In this document: piece by piece, positions 25,436 to 36,609 of the stretch
Layout of the letters: every line of letters begins with the position of its first letter
Numbering within the stretch: position 1 is the stretch's first letter
Assembly: GCF_017591425.1 (NCBI RefSeq)
Contig: NW_024466512.1
Coordinates: 24,915,501-24,979,500, forward strand
Source of the DNA: Ochotona curzoniae
Taxonomy: Eukaryota > Chordata > Mammalia > Lagomorpha > Ochotonidae
Length of the DNA stretch: 64,000 bases
Direction: 5' to 3'
Position numbers and translations under genes: made by a program
The notes under the pieces: generated by a model
The model's database searches: none
What the model was told of the DNA's origin: nothing
The model's input: only the letters and a program-made list of their open reading frames with translations

Positions 25436-25689
25436 CCAGGTGCGAGATGGCCTGTGGTGGGGACCTGCATGTATTTTGATAGGACTCCATTAGTCTTTGA
25501 ATGCTTCCTTTCTGTCATAAAATGTCACAGCTCACTTTGTACTTGCTCTACTTTGGATTTGGAATAAATTATTTTTCTTAAGGAGATCTGATTGTTTTGA
25601 ATGATACTAGGTTTTCATTGCCTGGGTGTCATTGCTTTTGGGCTCTCTGAAGGCAAGAAAGCAGAGTAAATATTTTCTGCTTTGAAGAC

Positions 25690-25982
25690 GTATTAACTTA
25701 TTTTTAAAGTCAGAATTACAGAGAGGAAGGGAGACAGAAACAGAGATATCTTGTTTCTGCTAGTTCACTGCTCAGACGGCTGCAGTTGCCATGCTGGGCC
25801 AGGTTGAAACCAGGAGCCTCATCCAGGTCTCCCGTGTGGGTGGCAGGAACCTTCCTCTGCTGCATTGCCAGGCCAATCGCAGGGAGCTGGAATGGAAATG
25901 GAGCATCTGGGACATGAACTGGATCCATATGGGATGCCGGCATTGCATGTGGTGGCTTAATGCACTATGCCACAATGCTAGC
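25690..25982 (-). mobile_element. C-type SINE, old
   Basis: Antisense copy with a deletion in the region between the ggtctcccgtgtgggtggc and cttcctctgctgcattgcc blocks. Confidence 0.8.
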
Positions 25983-26739
25983 TCCTGGATTAAATACTTT
26001 TATAAAGAAATGACATTATTGCTGCCAACTCAGCTTGTATATTACAGAGCTTCTTTATTTTAATCTTATATTTTCTTCTTTTATATTGTACGTTCTAGAT
26101 TTTAATAATATTTTCATGTTTTATTTCTTTTATCCTATAAGATACATAAATTAGTTTCAAAGTGATGCAGCTGTTACTACTAAGAGTAAACCTAAGTATA
26201 TCTGTTGATTGAAGTTTGATATTTCTTTGAATCTCTTTTTCCTTAGAATATAGTTTTGAAATAATTTATGTTCCTGTGCTCATGTTGTCAGTTTGTTACA
26301 TAGATACATCCCTCCCACCCTCTGCCCCATGTTTGTGTTTGCTTTGGTCTTTGCCATTATTTCCTTTTGGATTTAAATTTACTTTTTGAAGCAGTATTAT
26401 TAGAAAAGTTAGTCCTTTTGTTAGCCATTCCAGTATTTTTCTGGTTTATCCTTTTAGTGCTTCTGTTTATTAGAATAAGTAATACATGTTGTATATATGT
26501 TCATATTTCCCTTCCTTACACAGGCACCTTATACGGTCACCACCTTTCTTTTCTCACTCACCAGTAGACCCTGGAAATCCTTTCCTATCAGTTCATCATC
26601 CTTTTTTCTTTCCCTCCCTGTGTGTCTGCGTTAGCCTGCCTGATCCAAATGTGTGAGTTCATTCAGGCAGGAATGAGCACTTGGGGTGTAGCCAATCATT
26701 TGCTTAATGTCATGCAAGCAGAGTTATAACTTCAGGATA
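25983..26739. other. Intron 6, AT-rich, no clear feature
   Basis: T-rich sequence that may be an old L1 remnant but is not assignable. No exon. Confidence 0.4.
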
Positions 26740-26870
26740 GAGTCCCAGATGTGAACTTTCTGGGTCAGAAGGTAAATGTAAATATAATTTTATCAGATAT
26801 TGTTATTCTCTATCATAGTGTTTGTATTAATTTACACTTCTACAAGCATTTTAGAATGCTTGTTACAAGA
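26740..26870 (-). mobile_element. Possible old L1 3' UTR fragment (antisense)
   Basis: Tagagtcccagatgtgaact…gggtcagaaggtaaatg…tttacacttctacaagcatt resembles antisense L1M 3' UTR sequence. It is short and diverged. Confidence 0.4.
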
Positions 26871-26914
26871 TTGAACCCTAAAGTAGTTCTGAATAATTGT
26901 GAAAGGTATTTTCT

Positions 26915-27075
26915 TAAAAAATTTATTTGTTTGAAGTCAGAGAGAGATCTTCCATGAGCAGGTTCACTTTCCTAGTGCTCACAACAACTAGGGCTAGGCC
27001 AGGCTCAAGCCAGGAGCCTCCAACTCCATCTGGGTCTCATTACTTTAAAATGTGACCTGGTGCCCACTTGCCATT
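26915..27075 (-). mobile_element. C-type SINE fragment
   Basis: Antisense copy, tail and middle only, with a deletion before the gtgacctggtgcccacttgc block. Confidence 0.65.
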
Positions 27076-27136
27076 TGGAAGGATTTGGGGATGGCTTTTG
27101 GCAAGCATAAACATCTCTATAGGTGCCTTTGTTTTT

Positions 27137-27168
27137 CTTTTTGGTTCCTTTTTGGTTCCTTTTTGGTT
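27137..27168 (+). repeat. Short tandem repeat, about 11 bp x 3
   Basis: Three near-identical tttttggttcc units lie in intron 6. Confidence 0.8.
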
Positions 27169-27423
27169 TGTCTATATATGACATATTTGATTTTAAAATA
27201 TTAGTGACTACATTAATGTCTCATAGTTTTCCCTTCAGATTTGTTCAGATATCTACTTGATGGCAAGGGAAAGAAAGTTGTGTCACAGGGTGTGTAGAGG
27301 AACGTGGATTTCTCACAAAATAATCTGCCAGTCAGAGGATTTGGAGAGCTACTGTCCTGTGGCTTGAAAGAGATTTAATTGTGCTAATCCCTGGGTCTCT
27401 GTTTTCTTCTTTGTCTTCTCTAG

Positions 27424-27489
27424 GCTCCTGCTTATATTCGGGAGTGTGCCAGGTTGCATTATCTGGGCTCTAGAACCCAAACATCAAAG
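27424..27489 (+). CDS. ARHGAP19: ARHGAP19 exon 7 (residues about 310-331)
   Basis: A 66-nt exon encodes 22 residues (APAYIRECARLHYLGSR then TQTSK) just after the RhoGAP domain. The acceptor cttctctag ends at 27423 and the donor gtaaga starts at 27490. Both ends are phase 0, so this small exon could be skipped in frame. It follows the 4836-bp intron 6, which contains six or more SINEs and old L1 pieces. Confidence 0.93.
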
Positions 27490-27539
27490 GTAAGAAGCTG
27501 CACTGCTTTTAACTCAAACTAGGAAAGAGGGTTAGCAGA

Positions 27540-27852
27540 CTTTTTTTTTAAAGATTAGCTTATTTTTATTGGAAAGGCAGATCTGATTTACAGAGAGAAG
27601 GAGAGACAGAAAGAAAGATTTTTCATCTGTTGGTTCACTCTCCAAATGGCCACCAAGGCCAGAGCTGAGCCAACCTGAAGCCAGAAGACTGTTTGGGGTC
27701 TCCCACATGGGTGCAGGGTCCCAAGGCTTTGGGCCATGCTCTACTGTCTCCCAGGCCACAAGGGAAGGGAAGTGGAGCAGTCGGGACATAAATTGGTGCC
27801 CATGTGGGATCCTGGCTCTTGAAGGAGGAAGATTTAGCCATCATGTCTGGCA
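27540..27852 (-). mobile_element. C-type SINE
   Basis: Antisense copy starting about 50 bp after the end of exon 7. Confidence 0.9.
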
Positions 27853-28099
27853 TCTCCCTTCTTTCCTGTCAGCAGAATTTTAAAGTGTAAAGTAAAGTAA
27901 ATTCATGGAAAATACAGAAGTGTTCAGTGTTATTGCTCAAAATTACTGTTATTTTGCCATAAAAGAAAAGAAGGAAATGGAAGTTGCAAGAAGTGGCTTT
28001 CTGCAGAGTGCTGCTGTCTTTCAGATGTTTTCAGGTTGATGGAATCCTCTAAGGAGTGATGGCATTGACTGTATGTTTAAAGGTTTTTCATGAATCCAT

Positions 28100-28422
28100 T
28101 TTTAAAAAGATTTATTACTTTATTTTTAATTGGAAAGGCAGATTCACAAAGAGGAGAGACAGAGAGAAAGATATTCCATCTGCTGTTCATTCCTCAAGTG
28201 ACCACAAAACCTGGAGCTGAGCTGATATGAAGCCAGGAGCCTTGTTGGAGATCTCCTATGTGGGTTCAGGGCGCAAAGAGTTGGGTCATCCTCTGCTGCT
28301 TTTCTAGGCCATAAGTAAGGAACTGGATGGGAAGTAGAGCAGCCAGGATGCAAACCAGTGCCCATATGGGATGTTGGCGCATACAGTCAGAGGATTAGCC
28401 AGTTGAGCCATTTAGGCAGCCC
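28100..28422 (-). mobile_element. C-type SINE
   Basis: Antisense copy, moderately diverged, ending gttgagccatttaggcagcc. Confidence 0.88.
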
Positions 28423-28659
28423 CTTTAGTCTGTTCTTAAATATGTAATCTATAAATAACCAATGTACTCAGTATTTAATAGCAGTAAAAGTATTTTATGT
28501 AACTGTTTTTTTGTTTTGCTTTTAGTAGTAAAAGAAAAACTATCAAATGACTGAAAGATGTGAAATAACATGAATTAGATAGGAAAACATGTTTATGAAT
28601 AGAAGAGTATATATTATTATGAACTTTAAAGATATTAAGCTAAAAAGGCTTTCCCAAGC

Positions 28660-28972
28660 TTTTTTTTTTTAGATTTATTTATTTGAAGGAGTTACAGAGA
28701 GAAGGAGAGACAGAGAGAGAATCTTCTATCTACTGGTTTGCTCCACAAATGGCTGCAATAGTCAGAGTGGGGCAGTCTGAAACCAGGAGCTTCTTTCCGA
28801 TCTCACATGTGGGTGTGGTGTCCCAAGGACTTGGGCCATTCTCTGCTGCCTTCCCAGGCACATAGGCAGGGAACTGGATCACAAGCGGAGCAGCTGGACT
28901 CCAGCCAGCACCCAGGGGATGCTAGTGCCACAGGCAGTGGCTTTATGTGCTTTGTCACAGTGCTGGTCCCAT
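28660..28972 (-). mobile_element. C-type SINE
   Basis: Antisense copy, moderately diverged, ending tttgtcacagtgctggtccc. Confidence 0.88.
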
Positions 28973-29087
28973 CCAGATGACAGCTTCACTTCTGTGTTTC
29001 CTTCTGTCACACAGGGATAATAACACTTTCCCTGCTTTCTTTGTGGAATAGCATTGAGAACTACATTAAGCTCAAAAGAGGCTTTGA

Positions 29088-29407
29088 GGGGCTAGTGTTG
29101 TAACCTAATGGATAAATCAACTGTCTATGCCACTGGCATCCCATATGGGCCCCTGCTTCTTTACTCATGTCCCTGTGTTTCACTTCCAGTCCAGCTTTTT
29201 GCTGATGGCCTGAGAAAGGCGGCATAGGACATTCCAAGCGAGGCAGTGTAGGATGGGTCCCTGTGTGAAGCTCCTCACTCCTGGGTTCAGCTTGACTCAT
29301 CTCTGGCCATTATGACTTTATGGGAAAAGAACCAGCGAGTGGAAGAACCTGTCTCTGGAACTCTGACTTTCAAATAAATAAATAAATAAATTTAAAAAAA
29401 AAGAAAG
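29088..29407 (+). mobile_element. C-type SINE, sense
   Basis: Sense copy with an expanded (aaat)n tail. It faces the antisense fragment at 29460. Confidence 0.88.
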
Positions 29408-29459
29408 AAGAGAGAGATGCTTTGAAAACAACACTGGACCAAGAGTTCTTTTCTCTTTA

Positions 29460-29600
29460 GAGATATGTTTTATTTATTTGAAAGATGAGCTTACAGAGAG
29501 AGAGAGAATCTTCCACCCAGTGGTTCACTGTTGAGTCTGCTGCAAAAGGCTTTACTTTAACTGAGGCCGGGAGTGCCTTCCCAGTGGAGCAGGCTGCCGG
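29460..29600 (-). mobile_element. C-type SINE fragment
   Basis: Antisense tail part only, between two sense copies. Confidence 0.65.
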
Positions 29601-29662
29601 GCCACAGCATTGTCCCCTCAGTAGATTCTTTATACTAATCATAATGTTGAGGGTTTTTCCTT

Positions 29663-29897
29663 GGGGCTGGTGTTATGGCATAGTGGGTGGGGCCATTGCC
29701 TGCAACAATGGTATCCCATATGGATGCCCATTCATCATGTCCTGGCTTGCAACCTACTTCCATGCTGGTATCCTAGGAAAAGCATAGAAGATGCTTTTTT
29801 CTTTTCCTAGCTCTGGCTGGCCATTGTGGCCATTTGAAGGGGTGAACCAGCAGGTGGAAGAACTCTCTCCATAACTCTGACTTTCAAATAAATCTTG
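29663..29897 (+). mobile_element. C-type SINE with internal deletion, sense
   Basis: Sense copy ending about 130 bp before exon 8. It lacks the ggcccaagtccttggg block. Confidence 0.8.
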
Positions 29898-30030
29898 ATT
29901 TTTTTTTCTTATTCCTGGATGTAGAGGTCTATCATGTCCCTAATCCCCTCTTCTGTCCCAGGATTTTATGAAGTCCAAAAACAAAGCTGATAGGGAATGT
30001 TAATTCACTGTTCCTTCAAATGTTCTGTAG

Positions 30031-30222
30031 GATGACCTTGATCTGACAGCGTCATGTCATAGTAAATCCTTCCAGCTAGCGAAGTCTCAGAAACGGAACC
30101 AAGTCGATTCTTGCTCCCATCAGGAGGAGACCCAGCAGCGGACGGAAGAGGCCCTGAGAGAGCTGTTCCAGCATGTCCACAACATGCCTGAGTCCGCCAA
30201 GAAGAAGCAGCTTATTAGACAG
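30031..30222 (+). CDS. ARHGAP19: ARHGAP19 exon 8 (residues about 332-395)
   Basis: This exon encodes 64 residues of the basic, mostly unstructured C-terminal half, beginning DDLDLTASCHSKSFQLAK and ending MPESAKKKQLIRQ. It is more divergent from human than the RhoGAP exons but aligns throughout. A polar stretch rich in Gln and Glu (QEETQQRTEEALRELF) precedes the lysine cluster. The acceptor gttctgtag ends at 30030 and the donor gtgctg starts at 30223. The donor is weaker than the others because position +3/+4 is not A/A. A sense SINE ends about 130 bp upstream of the acceptor. Confidence 0.93.
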
Positions 30223-31287
30223 GTGCTGAGGGGCTTCAGCAATGTGATCCTGAGCGCGGATTCCCTTGGGCGTGCTGTTAACAATCTCATGGAACTTTGG
30301 GCTTTTATTGGGCCAAGCCTTGGCTCAGCTGAGAGAGCAAGCTTGCCCTTACAATCTCAGTGGGGATCCCTGCACTCCTACAGCTGTTTCCCTAGATGAA
30401 GGGCTGGAGGCTCATGGATTTCCATGGTTAAATGGGGCTGCCTGCATGTGCTGAGTGTGTGCAGTTCTGAGCCTCTGCTGGTTTTGCTGAGATGGAATCA
30501 GCAGTCACAGCATAGTTACAGGTTGATATGTTCTCCTAGCAAATAACTTTCTGAATTTCAGTTTTCTACTTGGTAGCATGGCAGTGGTAACAAACAGGCT
30601 GGTCTATGCAGAGTGGCTGGCCTAACAGGAGGTGAGTGGTGCCCTTGGTGGTGGAGGTCTGTGTAGTCAGAAAACAGTGAAAATTAGGGATCTCTGGAAT
30701 CTAGGATTTGGGCATCTGAGTGATGAGGCTTGCTTATGGGAGCCCTGGGAGCAGAATGAGGGCTCTGATTTGAGGTTGAAACTCTAGTGTAGTTTGAGTA
30801 CATCTTGATGACTGGGGGAAGTTTCTTTCTCAGGAGTTTGGTTTTGTTTGAGTTCCTCTGGAAGTTATCCCAGCTTAAGGTCGGCCTTGCTTGGCCTCTT
30901 GCTGAACTGAGACTTTCTTGAAGAGAGGAGTCTTATTTTTGTTTACTTATTTTGTGCCTAATCTCAGACATAGGGTCAGGCATCAGCAAGTACTTAGAAA
31001 AGGGGAAGTGAGCTGTTGTAACACTTGCTGAAACCCCTGAGATGTTTCTTGTTACTCTCTGAGGTTATTCTGAGGTCTGGTAAATGCTGGCGTCCCTAGG
31101 CTCTGACAGAGTGTTGTCTGAGTATTGTAGACGTCAAGTGGCCGAGTGATTTTATTCTTGACAGATTCTAAGACAGGACTTCTCTCAACAAGAATACAGA
31201 AGGTTAAAGAGAATGCAAAGAAAGAGCATCAGCTTTGTTCTTTTTAGAAAATTAGATTACCGAGAAGGATAATCTTTTATTCTTAGG
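30223..31287. other. Intron 8, 5' part, no repeat recognised
   Basis: About 1.06 kb without a SINE directly after exon 8. The frame from exon 8 stays open to 30399, so retention would add about 59 codons; nothing suggests that it is used. Confidence 0.5.
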
Positions 31288-31985
31288 ATTTATTTATTTA
31301 CTTTAAAAGCAGTTACAGAGAATGGGGAGAGACACACAGAGAGATTTTCAATTTGCTGGTTCCTTTTTTTTTAAAAAAATTTTTTATAAAGATTTATTTT
31401 TATTATTATTTTTTTATTGGAAAGGCGGATATACAGAGAGGAGAGACAGAGAGGAAGATCTTCCGTCTGATGATTCACTCCCCAAGTGAGCGCAACGGCC
31501 GATGCTATGCCAATCTGAAGCCAGGAGCCTCCTCCGGGTCTCCCACGCGGGTGCAGGGTCCCAAAGCTTTGGGCCGTCCTCGACTGCCTTCCCGGGCCAC
31601 AGGCAGGGAGCTGGAAGGGAAGCGGGGCTGCTGGGATTAGAACCGGCGCCCATATGGGATCCCGGGCGTGCAAGGTGAGGACCTTAACCATTGCGCCACT
31701 GCGCCGGGCCCGCTGGTTCCTTTTTCAAATGGCAGTGAAAGCCAGGGCTGTCCCAGGCGAAAGCCAGGAACCTGGAGCTCCAGCCGGACCTCCCGTGTGG
31801 TGTGAGGGTCCAAGCACTTGGGTCACCCTCTGCTGTTTTCCCAGGCACATTAGCAGGGAGCTGGATCACAAGTGGAACAACCGTGAAACAGGCCATAAAG
31901 CAGTGCTTATGTGGGATGCTGGCCCTGCAAAGGACAGCTTAACACCCAGCATGTGTGTGCCACAGCACAGGCCTCCAGACCAGCC
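31288..31985 (-). mobile_element. Old C-type SINE split by a younger one
   Basis: Antisense copy in two parts, 31288-31368 and 31712-31985. The young copy at 31369-31711 sits within its tggttcnctttt block. Confidence 0.88.
31369..31711 (-). mobile_element. C-type SINE, young, nested
   Basis: Full-length antisense copy with the exact 14-bp duplication GCTGGTTCCTTTTT at 31355-31368 and 31712-31725. The duplicated bases belong to the older SINE. Confidence 0.96.
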
Positions 31986-31999
31986 TTTTTAGACTTGCC

Positions 32000-32520
32000 C
32001 TTTTTTCACTTAACATTGTAACATAAACATTTTCTCATATATGGTTGCAAATTCCTTGCATACCTTCTAGGCACTATCCAATCTTTATGGAAACTATAAT
32101 TTTACCAATTCCTATTTTTTTCATCTGTGATTAATATGTGCTCTCCATAGAAACATTGCCACTTCGAGGGAGTGTAAAGGAGAAAATGCAAATCACTTAC
32201 AATGGCCCAGAAATAGTGCCAGTTAACACCTTAAAGATATTTCATGCTTTTTTCTCTTATTTAAGATCGTAATGTCATTATGCATAATATGCATTCAATT
32301 TTATATCCTACCCTTTCATTTAAGCTTGTATCATAAATTTTTTCTATGTCAAGGCAAGATTGTGAATATTTTTTAATATTTATATAATATTCTATTCTGT
32401 ATAACCCAACTTATATACAATTGGCCTACCAGTGCTGTTTATCAGTATCTGTTGTTAAGTATTTTCATTGTTAGAATATTCCCCAAAAGTGGCATGACCA
32501 AAGGGGAAGCATTTTTTTTG
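32000..32520 (-). mobile_element. Old L1-like fragment (antisense)
   Basis: An AT-rich stretch with ttcacttaacattgtaacat…atattctattctgtataa…gttagaatattccccaaaag…gcatgaccaaagg follows the order of antisense old L1 3' sequence. Confidence 0.45.
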
Positions 32521-32678
32521 GTTTGGTTAATATCACTACCAGATCCCTCTCAATATATATCCCTCCTTCTCACTTTCTTTTCCCTAAAATATTTCCAGTT
32601 TGTTTGAATCAACCTTTCATTTAAAAATAATTTTAGTGAGAAGTTGCAAAGATACTACAGTTTTTCACATTTTTCTTA

Positions 32679-32972
32679 AAAGAAAGATTTATTTATTTTT
32701 ATTGCAAAGGAAGATTTACAGAGAGAAAGATCTCTTCCATTCATTGGTTCACTCCCTGAATAGCCACAATGGCTGGAGCCCAGCTGATCTAAAGCCAAGA
32801 GCCAGGAGCCTGGTGAAGGGTCCCAAAACTTTGGGCTGTCCTCTACTGCTTTCCCAAACCACAAACAGGGAGCTGGATGGGAAATGGAGCATCTGGGACA
32901 CAAACTGGCACCCACATGGCATGCTAGCACTTTCAGGCAGAGGATTAGCTAATTGAGCCATCATAGCGCGCC
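32679..32972 (-). mobile_element. C-type SINE, left arm of an inverted pair
   Basis: Antisense copy with a short deletion before the ggtcccaaaactttggg block. It lies about 30 bp from a sense copy. Confidence 0.88.
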
Positions 32973-32999
32973 TCTCCTCCTTCTTTTTATCATAACTAT

Positions 33000-33310
33000 C
33001 GGGCCTGCTGATTCAACAGGCCAATCCTCTGCTTGCTAGTGCCAGCATTTCATATGGGTGCTGGTCTTTGTGTTCTGGCTGCTCCTCTCCTAATCCAGCT
33101 CCCTGCTTGTGCCTTGCAAGGCAGTGGAGGATGGCCAAAGCCATTGCAACTCTGTATCCATGTGGGAGACCCAGAAGAAGCTCCTGGATTCTGGCTTTGG
33201 ATTGGCTCAGCTCTGCTGTTTTGTTTATTTGGGGAGTGAACCAGTGGGTGGTAGATCTATCTCTCCTCTTTGTAAATCCAACTTTCAAATAAAAATAAAT
33301 CTTTTAAAAA
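33000..33310 (+). mobile_element. C-type SINE, right arm of an inverted pair
   Basis: Sense copy from cgggcctgctgattcaac to aaataaatcttttaaaaaac. Confidence 0.88.
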
Positions 33311-33944
33311 ACGAATCGTCTATTTTTATTTCTGATGATGTTTGCATAGTTGATCAGTGTGGGAAGGATCCAGGGTTAGGGAAAAGTGGATGTAATCATT
33401 GTTTCCAAATTTTATATTCTTATTGCTGGAGGAAGTGGGAAGATAAGGAGAGAAGCCATACCCAGCCTCCCAATGCCCCAGTATCCAGGGATGGGGCATG
33501 GCCACTTGATATCAACCCAGGGTCCTGATGTTGCATGTACTCTAAGGATTCTGCCCAGGTGGTTTTCATAGTTCTGATTATCTTGCCAATCCAAGGATGA
33601 GGAAACCCTTCCAATGTCCATTGGCTGACACGGGCGACCGTAGAGTCTCCTTCACTCAGCTTTTTGCTGTCATCGTTTGGCTGGGGTGGTTGTCAAATGT
33701 GTTCTGTTCTTCCTCAGGTTTGTTACCAGATGTCCTCTGCAGCTCCCAGTGGGCTGCCATATCCTCCCTGTGCATCAGGGCCTGCTGTCCACTGCTCTGT
33801 CTTTTCCACTGAGGAGGACCAGTTCTTGCAGGCGGGTCCAAAGACCCAGGCCACGTGATCCGGGCCTCCACTGGACCCCTCCACTGCCCCTCACCCCTGG
33901 GGTTTACCACCTGGCACCCACCATGCAAGTGTGCCTACAGACCC
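33311..33944. other. Intron 8, unclassified GC-moderate block
   Basis: About 630 bp between a SINE and a SINE tail fragment. It may be an unrecognised L1 or LTR part. Overlapping small frames on both strands show no known family. Confidence 0.35.
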
Positions 33945-33992
33945 TCTACTTCTCTCTGTAAATCCACCTTTCAAATAAAAATAAATCTTAAT
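33945..33992 (+). mobile_element. C-type SINE tail fragment
   Basis: Only the last 48 bp (cttctctctgtaaatccacc to aaataaatctt) are clear, followed by AT-rich sequence to 34140. Confidence 0.6.
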
Positions 33993-34140
33993 TATTAATA
34001 CGTTATCTTATTTATTTTTATTAATAAGTAAACTTAATAATAAATTATCGTAATAAATCTTCAAATCACCATTTAAAATTAAAAACATAAAATAATAATT
34101 TAAAAAACCTGAAAAATTAACATTGATACATTACTACTAA
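33990..34140 (+). repeat. AT-rich low-complexity tract
   Basis: About 150 bp that is nearly all A and T follows a SINE tail fragment. It is probably a degraded, expanded SINE tail. Confidence 0.7.
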
Positions 34141-34819
34141 GATTATAGGCTTTATTCCCGTTTTACTGGCTTTACTGGCTTTCCCTTTTCCTGCTCCAGG
34201 ATCCAAAGCAGGATACTGTGTTATATTTGCACGTACTCTCTGGCCGTCCCTTTTTATCTCTCTTCCTCACTCCCCCTTTTTTCCGTTTTATTTTGGAAGA
34301 AATCAGATGGTTTGTCCCGGTCTGGATTCCATGACTGGCTTCCCTGAGTTGTCGTTTAGCTTGTCTAGTCTTCTGTGTCTGCCACAGCTGGTGGGCAGAT
34401 GTGCTTGTAGGGGCTCGAGGTGCTTCCCGTTAGCTCCTTGCTTGGTGGTTTGTGATTTTGAAAGGCTCTGATTATGTATTTCTAGAAAGCGTCTGAGAAC
34501 CTTTGGCAGTGAGTGCCCCCCGACCCGGGCAGTCCCTCACCCATGGGACCGCAGCTGCTGTGTGTCGCCTGTCCTGGTGTGTCCAGGAGGGGTAGTTACC
34601 ACGAAGGCCCAGAGGTGGCTCAGTTTCTTTGTGCCCAGAGAATCTCTTGCTATCTTTGTAATCTACTGTGTTATCTTTAATTTGGGAAATGGACGTCTAA
34701 TCCAGGTGTTGACTGGGACTGTGCAGTTCCTTGGAACTTCCCCTTTTCTACTTTCAACAGCTTCAGAGAGCTGATGTTGATAGCTTTGGTGCGTCTGCGT
34801 CCCAGTGTGTTTCCTCTGA
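34141..34819. other. Intron 8, no feature recognised
   Basis: About 680 bp of unique-looking sequence upstream of the old SINE near exon 9. Confidence 0.45.
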
Positions 34820-35075
34820 CAGTAAGGGAGAGAGGAAAGGAGAGATCTTTCAGGTGCTAGGTCATTCCTGAAATGCTGGGCCGGAGCAGGAGCCAGGGTT
34901 TCCATGTGTTCTCCCACGTGGTGACAGGGACTGCAGGACTCGAGCTGTCTTCACAGACACCCAGGCAGGAGGTTGGGTTGCAGGTGGAGGAAGGACTCCC
35001 CTGTGTGCTCTGATAGAAGCTGCCAGCTAGTGGGTGTCTGCCCTGTGCCACAGGGGCCACCCCACAGTGCTGGGA
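34820..35075 (-). mobile_element. Old C-type SINE
   Basis: Antisense, diverged copy ending about 50 bp before exon 9, so it supplies part of the sequence near the splice acceptor. Confidence 0.65.
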
Positions 35076-35122
35076 GAATATTAATAACATGCTCTCTGTG
35101 TGGTGTTCTTGTTTTGTTTTAG

Positions 35123-35221
35123 TTTAATAAGCAATCTTTGACCCAAACACCGGGGCGAGAACCTTCTAGCTCTCGAGTGCAGAAGCGGACCCGTTCACGC
35201 TCCTTCAGTGGGCTCATTAAG
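35123..35221 (+). CDS. ARHGAP19: ARHGAP19 exon 9 (residues about 396-428, phosphosites)
   Basis: The 33 codons read FNKQSLTQTPGREPSSS then RVQKRTRSRSFSGLIK. With human-like numbering, the Thr of TQTPGR is Thr404, a Thr-Pro site reported as a CDK1 target. The Ser before Phe in RSRSFSG is Ser422, reported as the ROCK site that recruits 14-3-3 proteins. Both are kept, which supports conserved cell-cycle control of the protein. The acceptor tgttttag ends at 35122 and the donor gtgagt starts at 35222, followed by a long T run in the intron. Confidence 0.94.
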
Positions 35222-35589
35222 GTGAGTATGCTGTGCTTTTTTTTTTTTTTTTTTGTAATTTTGTGAGAAAATGGACTAGTCTGGCTTTTCTTTCTTCTTT
35301 TTAAAAAGTTTTAATTTGTATTTTTCATGATACTATTCCATAGGCTGAGGGATTTCCAGTCTGGCTTTTCTTATGCAGACCAGATTTCAATTTGGGGGCA
35401 TCCTGTAAAGGGTTAATTTGTCAGGAAATAAAGGTTGAATTTATAAAGGGTTTATATTTTCAAAGTGTTTGCTGCATTTAAAATCAGAGAAGAACCATTA
35501 TGGAATAAAAGAAAGACAGGCGTTTCCTCCTCTCCCACGGGTGAGGAGAGTCCTTGGGCCTGAATGTTTTGTGTTCGGTTTATTTGTCT

Positions 35590-35927
35590 TTCAGAAAGAT
35601 TTATTTAGATAAAGGTAGTTAGAGAGAAAGACAAGAGAGAAGACGAGAGAAATAAAGATTGAGATATGTTTTATCTGCTGGTTCACTGCCCACATAGCTA
35701 CATTGGCTGGGGCTGGGCCAAGCTGAAGCCAGGAGCCAGGAGCTCCCTCTGGCCACCCGTGTGGGCAGCAGGGACCCGAGCACTCAGGGTTTGATGCTGC
35801 CTTCTCCCGTGCATTAGCAGGGGCCTGGGTCCGAAGTGAGGCCGCTGGGATTTGACCTGGCACTCAAGTGGGATGTCATTGTCACTGGGTGGCTTACTGT
35901 GTTGTGTCACAGTGCTGGCCCATACTA
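35590..35927 (-). mobile_element. Old C-type SINE
   Basis: Antisense copy with an expanded purine tract (gagaaagacaagagagaag). Confidence 0.85.
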
Positions 35928-36609
35928 CATATTTTTTATGTGGTTTGCTAAATCTGTTGAGAAGAGCAGGGAAATTCTTTTTTTTTTTTTAATTCTTAAA
36001 AAATGGATTTTCTCCTAGGTTTTGGTACTGCAAATGTTTGTGAAGTTAATATTTTTATTGCTATATTTTCCATATAATTAATGAAAAGCCAAATTAGTGA
36101 AAAATATTATCTTTAATACAAACACAGAATGTATTTCTGTGATGTTCTGCCATCATTGTTTACGTGTTAATGTGCAAGTTTTCAGATGGTCTCAAATTGT
36201 AGTTATTGAATATGACCATTAGATGGCAGTAGACAACTTGGTTTTGGGATTCATATTTCTATGCATAAACTAAGGTGAGGTTCTGGTTAACTTGGAGAGA
36301 AACTAGCGCTAGTCTGTGTTCCCCTGTTTTTCTTTTTGAACTTATTTTAATATTATTATGTTACGTAAATCTAGCAATATTAATGAGCCCTTTGACTCAA
36401 ATTTAAAATCTTTGACCTAAAAGATTAAATATCTTGTGACTTCTTTCTCTTTAAAGTACATCTATTAGCAGTTGCAAATTCATCTATTTTTGTTTCTAGG
36501 TAGGTAAAATTTATAGAATTAGAGAGTTCACTTCTCGATCGTGAATCCACTGTGGCTTCTGTGAATCAGTGGCTTCTGGGACTTGAGGCTTGCTGTCAAT
36601 AGAGTGGAA
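35928..36609. other. Intron 9, AT-rich, no clear feature
   Basis: About 680 bp. It may be the upstream, more decayed part of the L1 remnant that becomes clear from 36610. Confidence 0.4.
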
